From Sphingopyxis sp. (lineage in GTDB: Bacteria > Pseudomonadota > Alphaproteobacteria > Sphingomonadales > Sphingomonadaceae), in the NCBI RefSeq assembly GCF_016463645.1, contig NZ_JAEMQX010000031.1, forward strand, positions 1-36,705: DNA of 36,705 nt, in the 5' to 3' direction. Numbering within the stretch: position 1 is the stretch's first letter; each line of letters opens with the position of its first letter. Shown here piece after piece: positions 23,663-31,477 of this stretch. The notes under the pieces are model-generated. The model saw nothing but the letters and a program-made list of their open reading frames with translations, was not told the DNA's origin and ran no database searches. A program made the position numbers and the translations under genes.

Positions 23663-23809
23663 GGGTGTTTATAACAAGTTGCGAACCGAAACGTAACCCC
23701 TTCCGTTTTGGCACATAATTGGCGGAACTCACGGCTTGGTGGTAAGGATTTGGCAACCCCTTTCTGGCCACTGCAAAGCGCGACCAGACGAGCGGGGAAG
23801 ATCGGGAAA

Positions 23810-26449
23810 TTGAGGGTTCGGCGTAACATAATCGGGCCGGAAGCCGGCGATCCGTCACCGGGCGAATCGCTGTTCGATTCACCCGAGTTCGTTACGCAGC
23901 TGATGCGCGTGGCGAAGCTGTGGCATTATGTGCTGATCGGCCGCGTCCTCGCCTTCCTCACTTTCGCCTTTCTGCCTGGCGTCACGGGTTTCCTCGATCA
24001 TCCGTCGCACTGGCTGGTGATGGCTGCGGGTCTGCCATGCGATGTCGCGCTGACGGTGATCGGGCAGGCGATGCGCAGTTCGCGACCGATCGCCAACGCG
24101 CGTGTGCGGTGGATGGCGATGCTTTGCATGGGGCTGATCGGGCTCGGTACGCTGCTCAACGCCGCAGCGATGTTCGCGGCAATCGCGATTCCGGACGGCA
24201 GTCGCTATTTTGACGCCTTCACGGCGATCGAGGTCGGCTCGCTCCTCGTCGCGGCTTCGGCGGCGGCGATCGCGCGGCCGGCCTTCTTCACCTTTGCCGG
24301 AGCGACCGCACTCGGCGGTGCGATCGGAGTGGCTTCATGGCCGTTCGCGGTCGCCGGCCTGGGCTTTCTTGGCCTGTTGATCGTGATGATGCGCGAAGAC
24401 GTCAGGCACCAGCGCCGCGCGACCCGTGCCGCGCGGCTGGGCATCAGCGAACAGCAGCGCGCGCTCAACCTGATGCGCGATTTCGAGCGCGCAGGCCGCG
24501 GCTGGTTCTGGGAAACCGATCGCAACGGCCAGCTCGTCTATATCTCGCCGACGGTCGCGGCGCGGCTTGATCGTTCCCTGTCCGACCTGCTCGGCCACCC
24601 CTTTACCGACATCATCCGCAAACGTATCGGCCGCGACGAAAGCGAGGAGCGCACGCTGGGGTTCAGCCTGTCGTCGCGCACGCCGTTCAAGGAGTTGACG
24701 GTGCAGGCCGCGGTGCCGGATGAGGAGCGCTGGTGGTCGATTTCGGGCCAGCCGATCAGTAACGAGCTTGGCAATTTTCAGGGATTCCGCGGCAGCGGCA
24801 CCGATTTGACCGACAAGAAGAGATCCGAGCGCGAGATCAACCAGCTGGCGCGGTACGACACGCTGACGGGGCTTGCCAACCGGCGTCATATCACCGACCT
24901 GCTCGAACGCGCGCTCAAGAGCCATAGCGGCCAGCCGCAGCCCTGCGCCTTGCTGCTGATGGACCTCGACCGGTTCAAGGCGGTCAACGACACGCTGGGG
25001 CATCCCGTCGGCGATCAACTGCTGCAGCAGGTCGCGGGACGCCTGACCCAGATCATCGGCGACAAGGGGCAGGTCGGACGACTCGGCGGCGACGAGTTTC
25101 AGATCGTCGTGCCGCAGATGAGCCAGCCCGAAAAACTCGCCGGCATCGCCAATGCGATCATCCTCAGCCTCGCCAAGCCTTTTTCCATCGAGGGCGGGCA
25201 GGTGCGGATCGGATCGTCGATCGGCATTGCGGTGTCGGACGGGCAGGGGGTGAGCGCCCCGGCGTTGGTCCGCAATGCCGACCTCGCGCTTTATGCCGCC
25301 AAGGACGCGGGGCGCGGGGTCTATCGTTTCTATGCCGACGCGATGCACAATCAGGCCAGCGAGCGGAAGGCGATCGAGGATGCGCTGCGCGACGCGCTGG
25401 CAAAGGACGAGCTGAAGCTTCTCTATCAGCCGATCGTCGATGTCGGCAGCGAGCGGATTTCGGGATTCGAGGCGCTGATCCGCTGGCATCATGCTTCGGA
25501 TGGGCTGATCAGCCCATCGAAATTCATCCCGGTCGCCGAAGAATCGAACCTGATCGTGCCGATCGGCGAGTGGATCATCCGGTCGGCCTGCGCCGCGATC
25601 GCGCATCTGGGTCCCGGCTACCGGATAGCGGTCAATGTCTCGCCGCGGCAGTTCGCCAATGAAAAGCTGCCCGCGACGATCATGAGCGCGGTGTCGACTG
25701 CCGGTATCCGGCCCGAACAGCTCGAGCTCGAAATCACCGAAGGCGTCTTCCTCGATGAGAGCCCGGAGAATCTGGCGATGTTCCAGAAGCTGAAGCGCAC
25801 CGGCGTGCGGTTGGCGCTCGATGATTTCGGCACCGGCTATTCGGCGCTCGGCTATCTGAAGAAGGCGCCGTTCGACAAGATCAAGATCGACCAGAGCTTC
25901 GTCCTCGGCGCGGCGGACCCGGACAGCATGAACGCGGCGATCATTTCCTCGATCGTCGGGCTCGCGACGGCGCTCGGCATGGAAACGACCGCCGAAGGGG
26001 TCGAGACGCACGACGACCTCGCGCTCATTCGCGGGCTCGGGTGCAGTCATGTCCAGGGCTATATCTATGGCAAGCCGATGGATCTGGTCGAAGTGCTGGC
26101 GCTGCTCCGCGAGGGGGACGGGCGCGTCGAAGCCAAGGGCTTCAAGAGCGCGCGCGAGCCGCGGCTGACGACCTTCCGGACGATCCAGGTCGACAGCGGC
26201 GGCTATCGGTACGAGGCAATCATCCGCAACATGTCGTCGCGCGGCGCGCTGATCGAGGGGCTGTGGAACGTCCCGGCCGGCACGCCGCTGACGCTCGAAT
26301 TCGGTGCCGAACAGGCGGTCTCCGCCGAAGCACGCTGGTCGGCGGGCAACCGCGTCGGGGTCCAGTTCCGCAACGCCATCGATCTCGACGCGCTGATCGG
26401 TCCGAAGGTTGCCAGCCCGGCGCGGGGGCGTGTCCGCCGCGCCGCCTGA
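23810..26449 (+). CDS. Membrane PAS-GGDEF-EAL-PilZ cyclic-di-GMP signalling protein
   Basis: An 879-residue inner-membrane protein. The N-terminal 195 residues contain about six transmembrane helices. A PAS domain follows (about 221-338; WFWETDRNGQLVYIS). The GGDEF domain (345-510) has an intact GGDEF at 426-430 but no RxxD inhibitory site (Gly at 417 and 420). The EAL domain (520-770) has an intact EAL at 554-556 and the catalytic residues Asn609, Glu641, Asp671-Asp672, Lys692 and Glu729. The C-terminal PilZ-like domain (785-860) has NMSSRG at 807-812, but the RxxxR motif is imperfect (AREPR). Start TTG 23810 with GGGGAAG upstream is preferred; an in-frame TTG at 23708 is an alternative. Confidence 0.93.
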   Translation: MRVRRNIIGPEAGDPSPGESLFDSPEFVTQLMRVAKLWHYVLIGRVLAFLTFAFLPGVTGFLDHPSHWLVMAAGLPCDVALTVIGQAMRSSRPIANARVRWMAMLCMGLIGLGTLLNAAAMFAAIAIPDGSRYFDAFTAIEVGSLLVAASAAAIARPAFFTFAGATALGGAIGVASWPFAVAGLGFLGLLIVMMREDVRHQRRATRAARLGISEQQRALNLMRDFERAGRGWFWETDRNGQLVYISPTVAARLDRSLSDLLGHPFTDIIRKRIGRDESEERTLGFSLSSRTPFKELTVQAAVPDEERWWSISGQPISNELGNFQGFRGSGTDLTDKKRSEREINQLARYDTLTGLANRRHITDLLERALKSHSGQPQPCALLLMDLDRFKAVNDTLGHPVGDQLLQQVAGRLTQIIGDKGQVGRLGGDEFQIVVPQMSQPEKLAGIANAIILSLAKPFSIEGGQVRIGSSIGIAVSDGQGVSAPALVRNADLALYAAKDAGRGVYRFYADAMHNQASERKAIEDALRDALAKDELKLLYQPIVDVGSERISGFEALIRWHHASDGLISPSKFIPVAEESNLIVPIGEWIIRSACAAIAHLGPGYRIAVNVSPRQFANEKLPATIMSAVSTAGIRPEQLELEITEGVFLDESPENLAMFQKLKRTGVRLALDDFGTGYSALGYLKKAPFDKIKIDQSFVLGAADPDSMNAAIISSIVGLATALGMETTAEGVETHDDLALIRGLGCSHVQGYIYGKPMDLVEVLALLREGDGRVEAKGFKSAREPRLTTFRTIQVDSGGYRYEAIIRNMSSRGALIEGLWNVPAGTPLTLEFGAEQAVSAEARWSAGNRVGVQFRNAIDLDALIGPKVASPARGRVRRAA

Positions 26450-26459
26450 AGGGCCGCGC

Positions 26460-27731
26460 TCAGTCCGCGATCCGGCCGCGCGCCATCACCCAGTCGACCT
26501 TTTCGAGCGCGGCGACATCGCTCAGCGGATCGCCGCTGACCGCGATCATGTCGGCCGACATGCCGGGCGCGATGCGGCCGATCTCGTTTTCGAGCGAGAG
26601 GAGTTTCGCCGCGACCGTCGTCGCGCTCGCCAATGCCTCGCGCGGGGTCAGGCCATATTTGACGAGCAGTGCGAACTCGCCGCCGTTGCGGCCGTGCTCG
26701 AACACGCCGGCGTCGGTGCCGAAGGCGATCGGCACGCCGAGCGCCTTCGCGCGCGTCACCGCCTTGCCGACGTCGTTCAGCGTCATGCGCACCTTGTCCT
26801 CGACGGTCGGGGTATAGATGCCCTTGCCGAGCCGTTCGCGGATGCCCTCGAACGCCATGAGGGTGGGGACGAGATAGGTGCCTTTGGCTTTCATGACCTT
26901 CAGCGTCGCATCGTCGGCGAAGGTGCCATGCTCGATGCTGTCGATGCCCGCGGCGGCCGAGGCGGTGATGCCGCCCGCGCCGTGCGCGTGCGCCATGACC
27001 TTGAGCCCGAGCGAATGGGCGGTGTCGGCGATGCTCTGCAGTTCGGCGCTGGTGAAATGCCCCTCGAGCCCGCGCGCCTGCTGTGACAGCACGCCGCCGG
27101 TCGCGGTGATCTTGATGACGTCGGCGCCGGCTCGCGATGCCTTGCGCACCTTTTCGGCGCATTCGAGCGCGCCCGTGCAGGTGTAGCCCTGATCGAGCAC
27201 GTCGTGGACATCCTCGCGGAAGCCGGTGACGTCGCCGTGGCCGCCGATGATCGACAGCGCCGGGCCGGCGGCGACGATGCGCGGCCCCTCGATGAAGCCG
27301 CTCGCCGTGCCGCGACGCAGCGCATAGGCGGTATATTGGGCCGATCCCGCCTCGCGCACCGTGGTGAAGCCGGCGCGCAAGGTGATCGCGGCGTTCTTCG
27401 CGCCGACGACGACGCCCCATTCGTCGGGGTCGACCGCCGCCGCGCGATAATCGTCGCCGGGATCGCCGGTCAGGTGGACATGAAGGTCGACGAGGCCGGG
27501 AAGCAAGGTCTTGTCGCCGAGATCGACGATTTCGGCGCCGGCGGGCGCTTCGGCGCGGCCGGGGACGATCGAGGTGATGCGGTCGTCGGTGATGGTGACG
27601 GTCGAGGGACCTTGCGCCGGCTGGGCGGCGTCGGCGATGACGCGGCCCGCATAGATTACCGTGGTCTTTGCGTGCGCCGTCGTTCCGAGCAGCGCCAGCG
27701 TCGCTGCCGCGACCATTCCCAATTTACGCAT
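26460..27731 (-). CDS. Secreted amidohydrolase (imidazolonepropionase/Xaa-Pro dipeptidase-like)
   Basis: A 423-residue metallo-hydrolase of the COG1228 type, exported by a signal peptide (MRKLGMVAAATLALLGTTAHA). Metal motifs are VDLHVHLTGD (HxH, 84-86), DVIKITATGGVLS with the likely bridging lysine, VMAHAHGAGGI, DSIEHGTFAD and IAFGTDAGVFEHGRNG. The beta-sandwich parts are at the N-terminus (VIYAGRVIAD) and C-terminus (ISGDPL-type segment MIAVSGDPLSD). Periplasmic members cleave Xaa-Pro or similar dipeptides or cyclic amides; the substrate here is unknown. GGGGGAGG precedes the ATG. An in-frame extension upstream reads through a repeat element and is not real. Confidence 0.92.
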   Translation of the reverse strand: MRKLGMVAAATLALLGTTAHAKTTVIYAGRVIADAAQPAQGPSTVTITDDRITSIVPGRAEAPAGAEIVDLGDKTLLPGLVDLHVHLTGDPGDDYRAAAVDPDEWGVVVGAKNAAITLRAGFTTVREAGSAQYTAYALRRGTASGFIEGPRIVAAGPALSIIGGHGDVTGFREDVHDVLDQGYTCTGALECAEKVRKASRAGADVIKITATGGVLSQQARGLEGHFTSAELQSIADTAHSLGLKVMAHAHGAGGITASAAAGIDSIEHGTFADDATLKVMKAKGTYLVPTLMAFEGIRERLGKGIYTPTVEDKVRMTLNDVGKAVTRAKALGVPIAFGTDAGVFEHGRNGGEFALLVKYGLTPREALASATTVAAKLLSLENEIGRIAPGMSADMIAVSGDPLSDVAALEKVDWVMARGRIAD

Positions 27732-27830
27732 GAAACCTCCCCCTGTCTGATGCGCCATCGTGGCGTCGAGGGCCGGGGAGGGCAAGCGGGAATGGCCGTG
27801 CACCAAGCGTTTTCCGGTCCGGCTCGCGCT

Positions 27831-27885
27831 TAAAGCCACAAAAACCCCGCATATGCGCGTCGAAACTGTGTCCTTTGTGGCTTTA
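27831..27885. repeat. Intergenic inverted-repeat element B (12-bp perfect arms)
   Basis: TAAAGCCACAAA (27831-27842) and TTTGTGGCTTTA (27874-27885) are perfect reverse complements around a 31-base loop. A CCCC in the loop and a GGGGG directly after the stem could pair to form a pseudoknot. It shares its layout and a CAAAGGAYAC core with element A at 19.9 kb (minus strand). Confidence 0.75.
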
Positions 27886-27932
27886 GGGGGAGTATCCCAA
27901 GAGCCGCTTGCGGAAGCCGACGATTTCAAAGA

Positions 27933-27948
27933 GCCAGCGGAAGCTGGC
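27933..27948. other. Short hairpin with GGAA loop
   Basis: GCCAGC-GGAA-GCTGGC: a perfect 6-bp stem closed by a GNRA-type tetraloop, 25 bases before a T6 run on the plus strand. Too far from the T run for a normal terminator. Possibly part of the same repeat region as element B. Confidence 0.5.
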
Positions 27949-28024
27949 ACGGCGCGATAATGTAGGACAGCGTTTTTTAAGGGGGCGGACGATGCCAGTT
28001 TCGGGGTGGAGAGCGGGCTAAGCT

Positions 28025-28327
28025 TCAGCGCGCTCCTGTCCTTTCGTAAAGTTGGCTGTCTACAGTTACAGTCGGCAGAGAAGTCTCGCCAGTAGCATGT
28101 AAAGCTTCGAGCACACAGCTTGTGACCGCCACATCGGAAGCGGGTTTTATTATCAGCGACCCATTCTGAATGACGCCCATGCGCGAAGGACCGCCGCACT
28201 GCTCGACGATTGCGTCAACCTGCTGCTGTGTGAGGTCGCCTGCCGTAGTCATGATCGGCGCATTCGGATTGCTACATCCGACGAGCGACAAGACGCTGCC
28301 GAACAGAGAAACGAAACGCGACATCAT
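28025..28327 (-). CDS. Small putative lipoprotein
   Basis: A 100-residue protein with a short lipoprotein signal peptide, MMSRFVSLFGSVLSLVGC, giving acylated Cys18. The mature part contains two further cysteines (EQCGG and TSCVLEAL), probably a disulfide, and reads as a small alpha/beta domain (DLTQQQVDAIVEQCGG). I recognise no family. Tandem ATGs at 28327 and 28324; no Shine-Dalgarno stands out. The frame stays open further upstream but that part runs through the terminator of the next gene. Moderate confidence that it is a real gene. Confidence 0.6.
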   Translation of the reverse strand: MMSRFVSLFGSVLSLVGCSNPNAPIMTTAGDLTQQQVDAIVEQCGGPSRMGVIQNGSLIIKPASDVAVTSCVLEALHATGETSLPTVTVDSQLYERTGAR

Positions 28328-28389
28328 GGGACGGGGATAGTTGCAAAAGCCAATGCCTGCAATCGGTCGAAACCGGACGATTTGAAACG

Positions 28390-28416
28390 AAAAAGGGGGC
28401 CGGCGAACCGGCCCCC
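28390..28416 (-). terminator. Intrinsic terminator of the RcnB-family gene
   Basis: On the minus strand: GGGGGCCGG, loop TTCG, CCGGCCCCC, then TTTTT (28390-28394). A 9-bp GC stem with a UUCG tetraloop, located 29 bases after the RcnB-family stop. Very strong. Confidence 0.95.
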
Positions 28417-28445
28417 AGTTTGTCATCTGATAACCGAAAGGAATA

Positions 28446-29399
28446 TTACCAGAAGAAATCGTAGATCACATCGACCACTTCGCCCGAATAGGTATCAACC
28501 AGAAGCGCGTCGTCATAATAGCGGATCCAGCGATAGCCCCCGTATGCGGGCGGCAGGCGATAGTAGCCCGGATCGTTGATCCAGTAGCGCTGGCCGTAAA
28601 AGAGCGAGCCGAGCGTGAAGCCGATGCTGAATCGCGTGTAACCATAGCCGCGATACGGGTTGTAATAGCGCGGCATGCGATAATAGCTGCGGTTCCGGTC
28701 GCGATAGCTGCGCCAGTCGTAGCGGCGATCGCTGCGCCAGTCGCGGCTCCAGCGATTGTGGTTGCGATCCCAGCGGTCGTTGCGGCCGTCGCGATAACGC
28801 CGGTCGACATAGCCGTTGCGATTGCGGTCATAGCGGCGATCGACACGGTTGTTGTCGTTGCGGTCCCAGCGACGATCGAGGTCGCCGTTGCGGTTGCGGT
28901 CGTAACGCCGGTCTACGCGGCCATTGTTATTGCGATCCCACTGGCGGTCGACCTGGCCGTTGCGGTTGCGGTCCCACTGGCGGTCGGTGCGGCCGTCGCG
29001 GTTGCGATCATAGGTGCCGCCGCGCTGGCGCTGTTCGGCTTGCCGCTGCCACTGCTGGCGCTGGGCTTGGCGCTGCTGGTCGTTGCCGCGCTGCTGCTGC
29101 CATTGCTGACGCTGTGCCTGCCGCTGCTGATTATTGCCACGTTGTTGCCACTGCTGCTGACGCATTTCGCTGCGCTGTTGGCGCTGGACCTGCGGCTGCT
29201 GGCGTTGCTGGCGCTCGGGGCGGGCTTGCCCGCCCGAGTTTCCGCCGCCGCGCCGCACTTCGGGGCCGCGTGGCCCGCGATCCCCGCGGTCGCCGCGCTG
29301 CGCGATCTGCACCCGTTCGCCCGACGCCTGTGCGGCCGCCGGGGCGATCGGAGTCAGGATCGTCGCCGCGATCAGCAACCCTCCGAACATCTTCTTCAT
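28446..29399 (-). CDS. RcnB-family periplasmic protein with EF-hand-like repeats
   Basis: A 317-residue exported protein. Signal peptide at residues 1-24 (MKKMFGGLLIAATILTPIAP, then AAA-QA). A Gly/Arg-rich stretch and a Gln/Arg-rich low-complexity region follow, with two copies of a 17-residue unit around GNNQQRQAQRQQW (84-116). Residues 131-202 are six tandem 12-residue repeats of the form DRNxNGxVDRxW/Y. The end, GYTRFSIGFTLGSLFYGQRYWINDPGYY through RYYDDALLVDTYSGEVVDVI (parts), is the RcnB domain, named from an E. coli protein linked to nickel/cobalt homeostasis. ATG at 29399 with GGAG upstream. It ends at a strong terminator. The repeats could bind divalent cations (inference). Confidence 0.88.
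   Translation of the reverse strand: MKKMFGGLLIAATILTPIAPAAAQASGERVQIAQRGDRGDRGPRGPEVRRGGGNSGGQARPERQQRQQPQVQRQQRSEMRQQQWQQRGNNQQRQAQRQQWQQQRGNDQQRQAQRQQWQRQAEQRQRGGTYDRNRDGRTDRQWDRNRNGQVDRQWDRNNNGRVDRRYDRNRNGDLDRRWDRNDNNRVDRRYDRNRNGYVDRRYRDGRNDRWDRNHNRWSRDWRSDRRYDWRSYRDRNRSYYRMPRYYNPYRGYGYTRFSIGFTLGSLFYGQRYWINDPGYYRLPPAYGGYRWIRYYDDALLVDTYSGEVVDVIYDFFW
28794..29009 (-). repeat. Six tandem 36-bp coding repeats
   Basis: Inside the RcnB-family gene, 216 bp encode residues 131-202 as six 12-residue units: DRNRDGRTDRQW, DRNRNGQVDRQW, DRNNNGRVDRRY, DRNRNGDLDRRW, DRNDNNRVDRRY, DRNRNGYVDRRY. Asp at positions 1 and 9, Asn at 3, Asn/Asp at 5 and Gly at 6 (Asn once) match calcium-loop spacing. Confidence 0.93.
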
Positions 29400-29532
29400 C
29401 TCGCCATTCTCCAACTCATGTCCCGTTTGCTGGAGACGCCAGCCGGGATGATGAATCGATTCTTACCAGTGGCAAGATGATCGATGGCTGACCGTGTTGT
29501 TGCCTGCGGTTCAGCTAGATGAACGGGCCGGT

Positions 29533-30078
29533 TCAGCTGCCGGGCGGCAGCCGGAGCGCCGGGACGGCCTCTGCCGCATCTTCCGGACGGATACCGGGGG
29601 GCGGGGCGGCGGCGATCCGCTCCTCGCCGCGGATCACGCGCCCCGCGAGGCGGATCGCCGAGCGGATGCGCGGATAGGTGCCGCAGCGGCAGATATTGGT
29701 CATCGCGGCGTCGATCTCGGCATCGCTGGGATTGCTGTTCGATCGCAGTAGCGCCGCGGCGGCCATGATCATCCCGGACTGGCAAAAGCCGCATTGCGGT
29801 ACCTGCTCGGCGACCCATGCCTGCTGGACGGGGTGGCTGCGATCGCGCGCGAGCGCTTCGATCGTCGTGACGAAACGCCCCTCGCATTCGGCGATGGTGA
29901 CAAGGCAGCTGCGAATCGCCTCGCCATCGATGTCGACGGTGCAGGCGCCGCAGTCGCCGGTGCCGCAGCCATATTTGGTCCCCGTCAGGTTCGACGCGTC
30001 GCGCAGCGCCCAGAGCAGGGGCGTTTCGGGGTCCATGCGATATTCGACCGGGCGGTCGTTGACCGAGAATCGCGTCAT
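29533..30078 (-). CDS. (2Fe-2S)-binding subunit, isoquinoline 1-oxidoreductase/xanthine dehydrogenase type
   Basis: A 181-residue electron-transfer subunit of molybdenum hydroxylases. The plant-type 2Fe-2S cluster uses CGCGTGDCGAC (Cys38, Cys43, Cys46) and Cys58. The second cluster uses CGFC (Cys96, Cys99) and CRC (Cys130, Cys132). It has about 25 extra residues at the C-terminus, rich in Pro and Ala. The catalytic molybdopterin subunit normally encoded next to it is absent: the neighbours are a class II aldolase (27 bases upstream, same strand) and an RcnB-family gene. Either the partner is elsewhere or it is an orphan. Confidence 0.93.
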   Translation of the reverse strand: MTRFSVNDRPVEYRMDPETPLLWALRDASNLTGTKYGCGTGDCGACTVDIDGEAIRSCLVTIAECEGRFVTTIEALARDRSHPVQQAWVAEQVPQCGFCQSGMIMAAAALLRSNSNPSDAEIDAAMTNICRCGTYPRIRSAIRLAGRVIRGEERIAAAPPPGIRPEDAAEAVPALRLPPGS

Positions 30079-30105
30079 GCCGCCCCTGTTAGCGCGCCCA
30101 GCGGA

Positions 30106-30870
30106 TTAGTCACGCCAGCTCGTGTCGATCTTGTCGACCTTGCGTACCATCGCGTCGAATTCGGCCTTGCCCGCCTGTCCGGGGATCGACGCCATGAACA
30201 GGTCGCGCTGATGGACCGCGATCACCTCTTGCGGGACGGTGATCGGCTTGCCCATGCTCATCGTCGCGAGCTGGATCTCGCATGCGCGCTGGAGCGCCCA
30301 ATATTTGATGAAGGCTTCGGTCAGCGTCTTGCCCATCACGACGGGGCCGTGATTCCTCAGCATCAGGATGCGCTTGTCGCCGAGGTTCCGGACGAGGCGC
30401 TCGCCTTCCTCCTCGCGCACCGTGACGCCCTCGAAATCATGATAGGCGAGCTGGCCGGCGAAGTTGCAGGCGTAGAAGTTCACGGGCTGCAGCCCGCCTT
30501 CGAGCGCGCAGACCGCGGTCGTCGCGGTGGTGTGCGTGTGGATGATCGCATGCGCGTCGGGCAGGACGCGGTGGAACAGGCTGTGCTGGACGAAGCCCGC
30601 CTTGTTGACGTGCCAGGGATTGTCCTCGTCGACCTTGTTGCCGTCGATGTCGATCTTGATGAGGGTCGAGGCGGTCACTTCGCTGAAATGCATGCCATAG
30701 GGGTTGATGAGGTAGCTGCCGTCCTCGTCGGGCACCTTTACCGTGATGTGGTTGAAGATCATCTCGTCCCAGCCCATCATCGCGAAGATGCGATAGCAGG
30801 CCGCGAGCTCCTGCCGCGCCGTCCACTCGGCTTCGCTATATTTGCTGTTGCGCTTGAGCTGGGTCGCCAT
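30106..30870 (-). CDS. Class II aldolase/adducin family protein
   Basis: A 254-residue zinc-dependent aldolase/epimerase-fold protein, probably cytoplasmic. It has the family order: [30 protein letters not shown] (parts; the FNHITVK loop), [17 protein letters not shown], the zinc ligands in [12 protein letters not shown], and [10 protein letters not shown]. Related members are annotated as fuculose-phosphate-aldolase-like, decarboxylases or detoxifying enzymes, so the substrate cannot be named. AGGAAA stands right before the ATG at 30870. The 2Fe-2S subunit gene begins 27 bases after its stop, which implies co-transcription. Confidence 0.92.
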   Translation of the reverse strand: MATQLKRNSKYSEAEWTARQELAACYRIFAMMGWDEMIFNHITVKVPDEDGSYLINPYGMHFSEVTASTLIKIDIDGNKVDEDNPWHVNKAGFVQHSLFHRVLPDAHAIIHTHTTATTAVCALEGGLQPVNFYACNFAGQLAYHDFEGVTVREEEGERLVRNLGDKRILMLRNHGPVVMGKTLTEAFIKYWALQRACEIQLATMSMGKPITVPQEVIAVHQRDLFMASIPGQAGKAEFDAMVRKVDKIDTSWRD

Positions 30871-31041
30871 TTTCCTGTCCCTTGCATGATGATTGGTTTC
30901 GTCCTGCTACCTATGCCATAAGGCGAGGGGCGGGCACAATCCCGCGGGGGACGATGCGGCCCCGTAGCGCGACCGGCGCGGCTCGCCGCCTTTGGGCTTG
31001 CATTTCGGCGCGAATCCCTTTAGTTGGCGGCCCATCGGAAC

Positions 31042-31066
31042 GTCGCGCTTTCGCGGCGCTCTTTTT
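31042..31066 (+). terminator. Possible attenuator hairpin in the rpsU leader
   Basis: GTCGCG (31042-31047), loop CTTT, CGCGGC (31052-31057, one G-T pair), then GCTC and TTTTT (31062-31066), about 80 bases before rpsU. It could terminate or attenuate transcription entering rpsU. The gap 30871-31148 holds no gene. Confidence 0.4.
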
Positions 31067-31148
31067 ATTGCCCGAATATCGGCGATTTACGGCAAACCGG
31101 CTCTTTCGGTGCCCAGATCGTTTTGACGAACAGGAGACGACACGGCGT

Positions 31149-31355
31149 ATGCAGATCATCGTTCGCGACAATAATGTCGACCAGGCCCTTCGCGCGCTCA
31201 AGAAGAAGCTGCAGCGTGAGGGCGTGTATCGCGAAATGAAGCTGCGCCGTCACTACGAGAAGCCCAGCGAAAAGCGTGCGCGCGAGCACGCCGCCGCTGT
31301 CCGCCGCGCCCGCAAGATGGAGCGCAAGCGGATGGAGCGCGACGGTATCAAGTAA
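31149..31355 (+). CDS. rpsU: 30S ribosomal protein S21
   Basis: A 68-residue, strongly basic small-subunit protein that helps base-pairing of the mRNA Shine-Dalgarno with 16S rRNA. It starts [20 protein letters not shown] and ends in the Arg/Lys-rich helix [17 protein letters not shown], both typical of alphaproteobacterial S21. CAGGAGAC lies upstream of the ATG at 31149. Monocistronic, with a strong terminator 30 bases after the stop and a possible attenuator hairpin in the leader. Confidence 0.97.
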   Translation: MQIIVRDNNVDQALRALKKKLQREGVYREMKLRRHYEKPSEKRAREHAAAVRRARKMERKRMERDGIK

Positions 31356-31385
31356 GACCGTCTCCCGTTCGGGATCCAGTTCGTG

Positions 31386-31420
31386 AAAGGGGCGTTGCGG
31401 GCAACCGCGGCGCCCTTTTT
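31386..31420 (+). terminator. Intrinsic terminator of rpsU
   Basis: GGGCGTTGCGG (31390-31400), GCAA tetraloop, CCGCGGCGCCC (31405-31415, two G-T pairs), then TTTTT. The AAA before the stem adds pairs with the T run. Confidence 0.93.
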
Positions 31421-31477
31421 CGTTCAGGCCGGTATCCGAGAAACGGCTGACAACCGGAAGCAGCGTGCCCCAGCCCC

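Larger units (their letters stand above)
27732..28024. other. Intergenic region with repeat elements
   Basis: A 293-base gap between the small lipoprotein gene and the amidohydrolase, both minus strand. It contains inverted-repeat element B (27831-27885), a GNRA-loop hairpin (27933-27948) and a T6 run (27974-27979). No ORF with coding character. Confidence 0.65.

Noticed and set aside
27933..27979. GCCAGC hairpin plus T6 run as a plus-strand terminator
   Set aside because: The T run begins 25 bases after the stem and no plus-strand gene lies upstream.
28794..29009. 36-bp periodic repeats looking like a CRISPR array
   Set aside because: There are no unique spacers: the repeats are contiguous, in frame, and encode the 12-residue protein repeat of the RcnB-family gene. 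No cas genes nearby.
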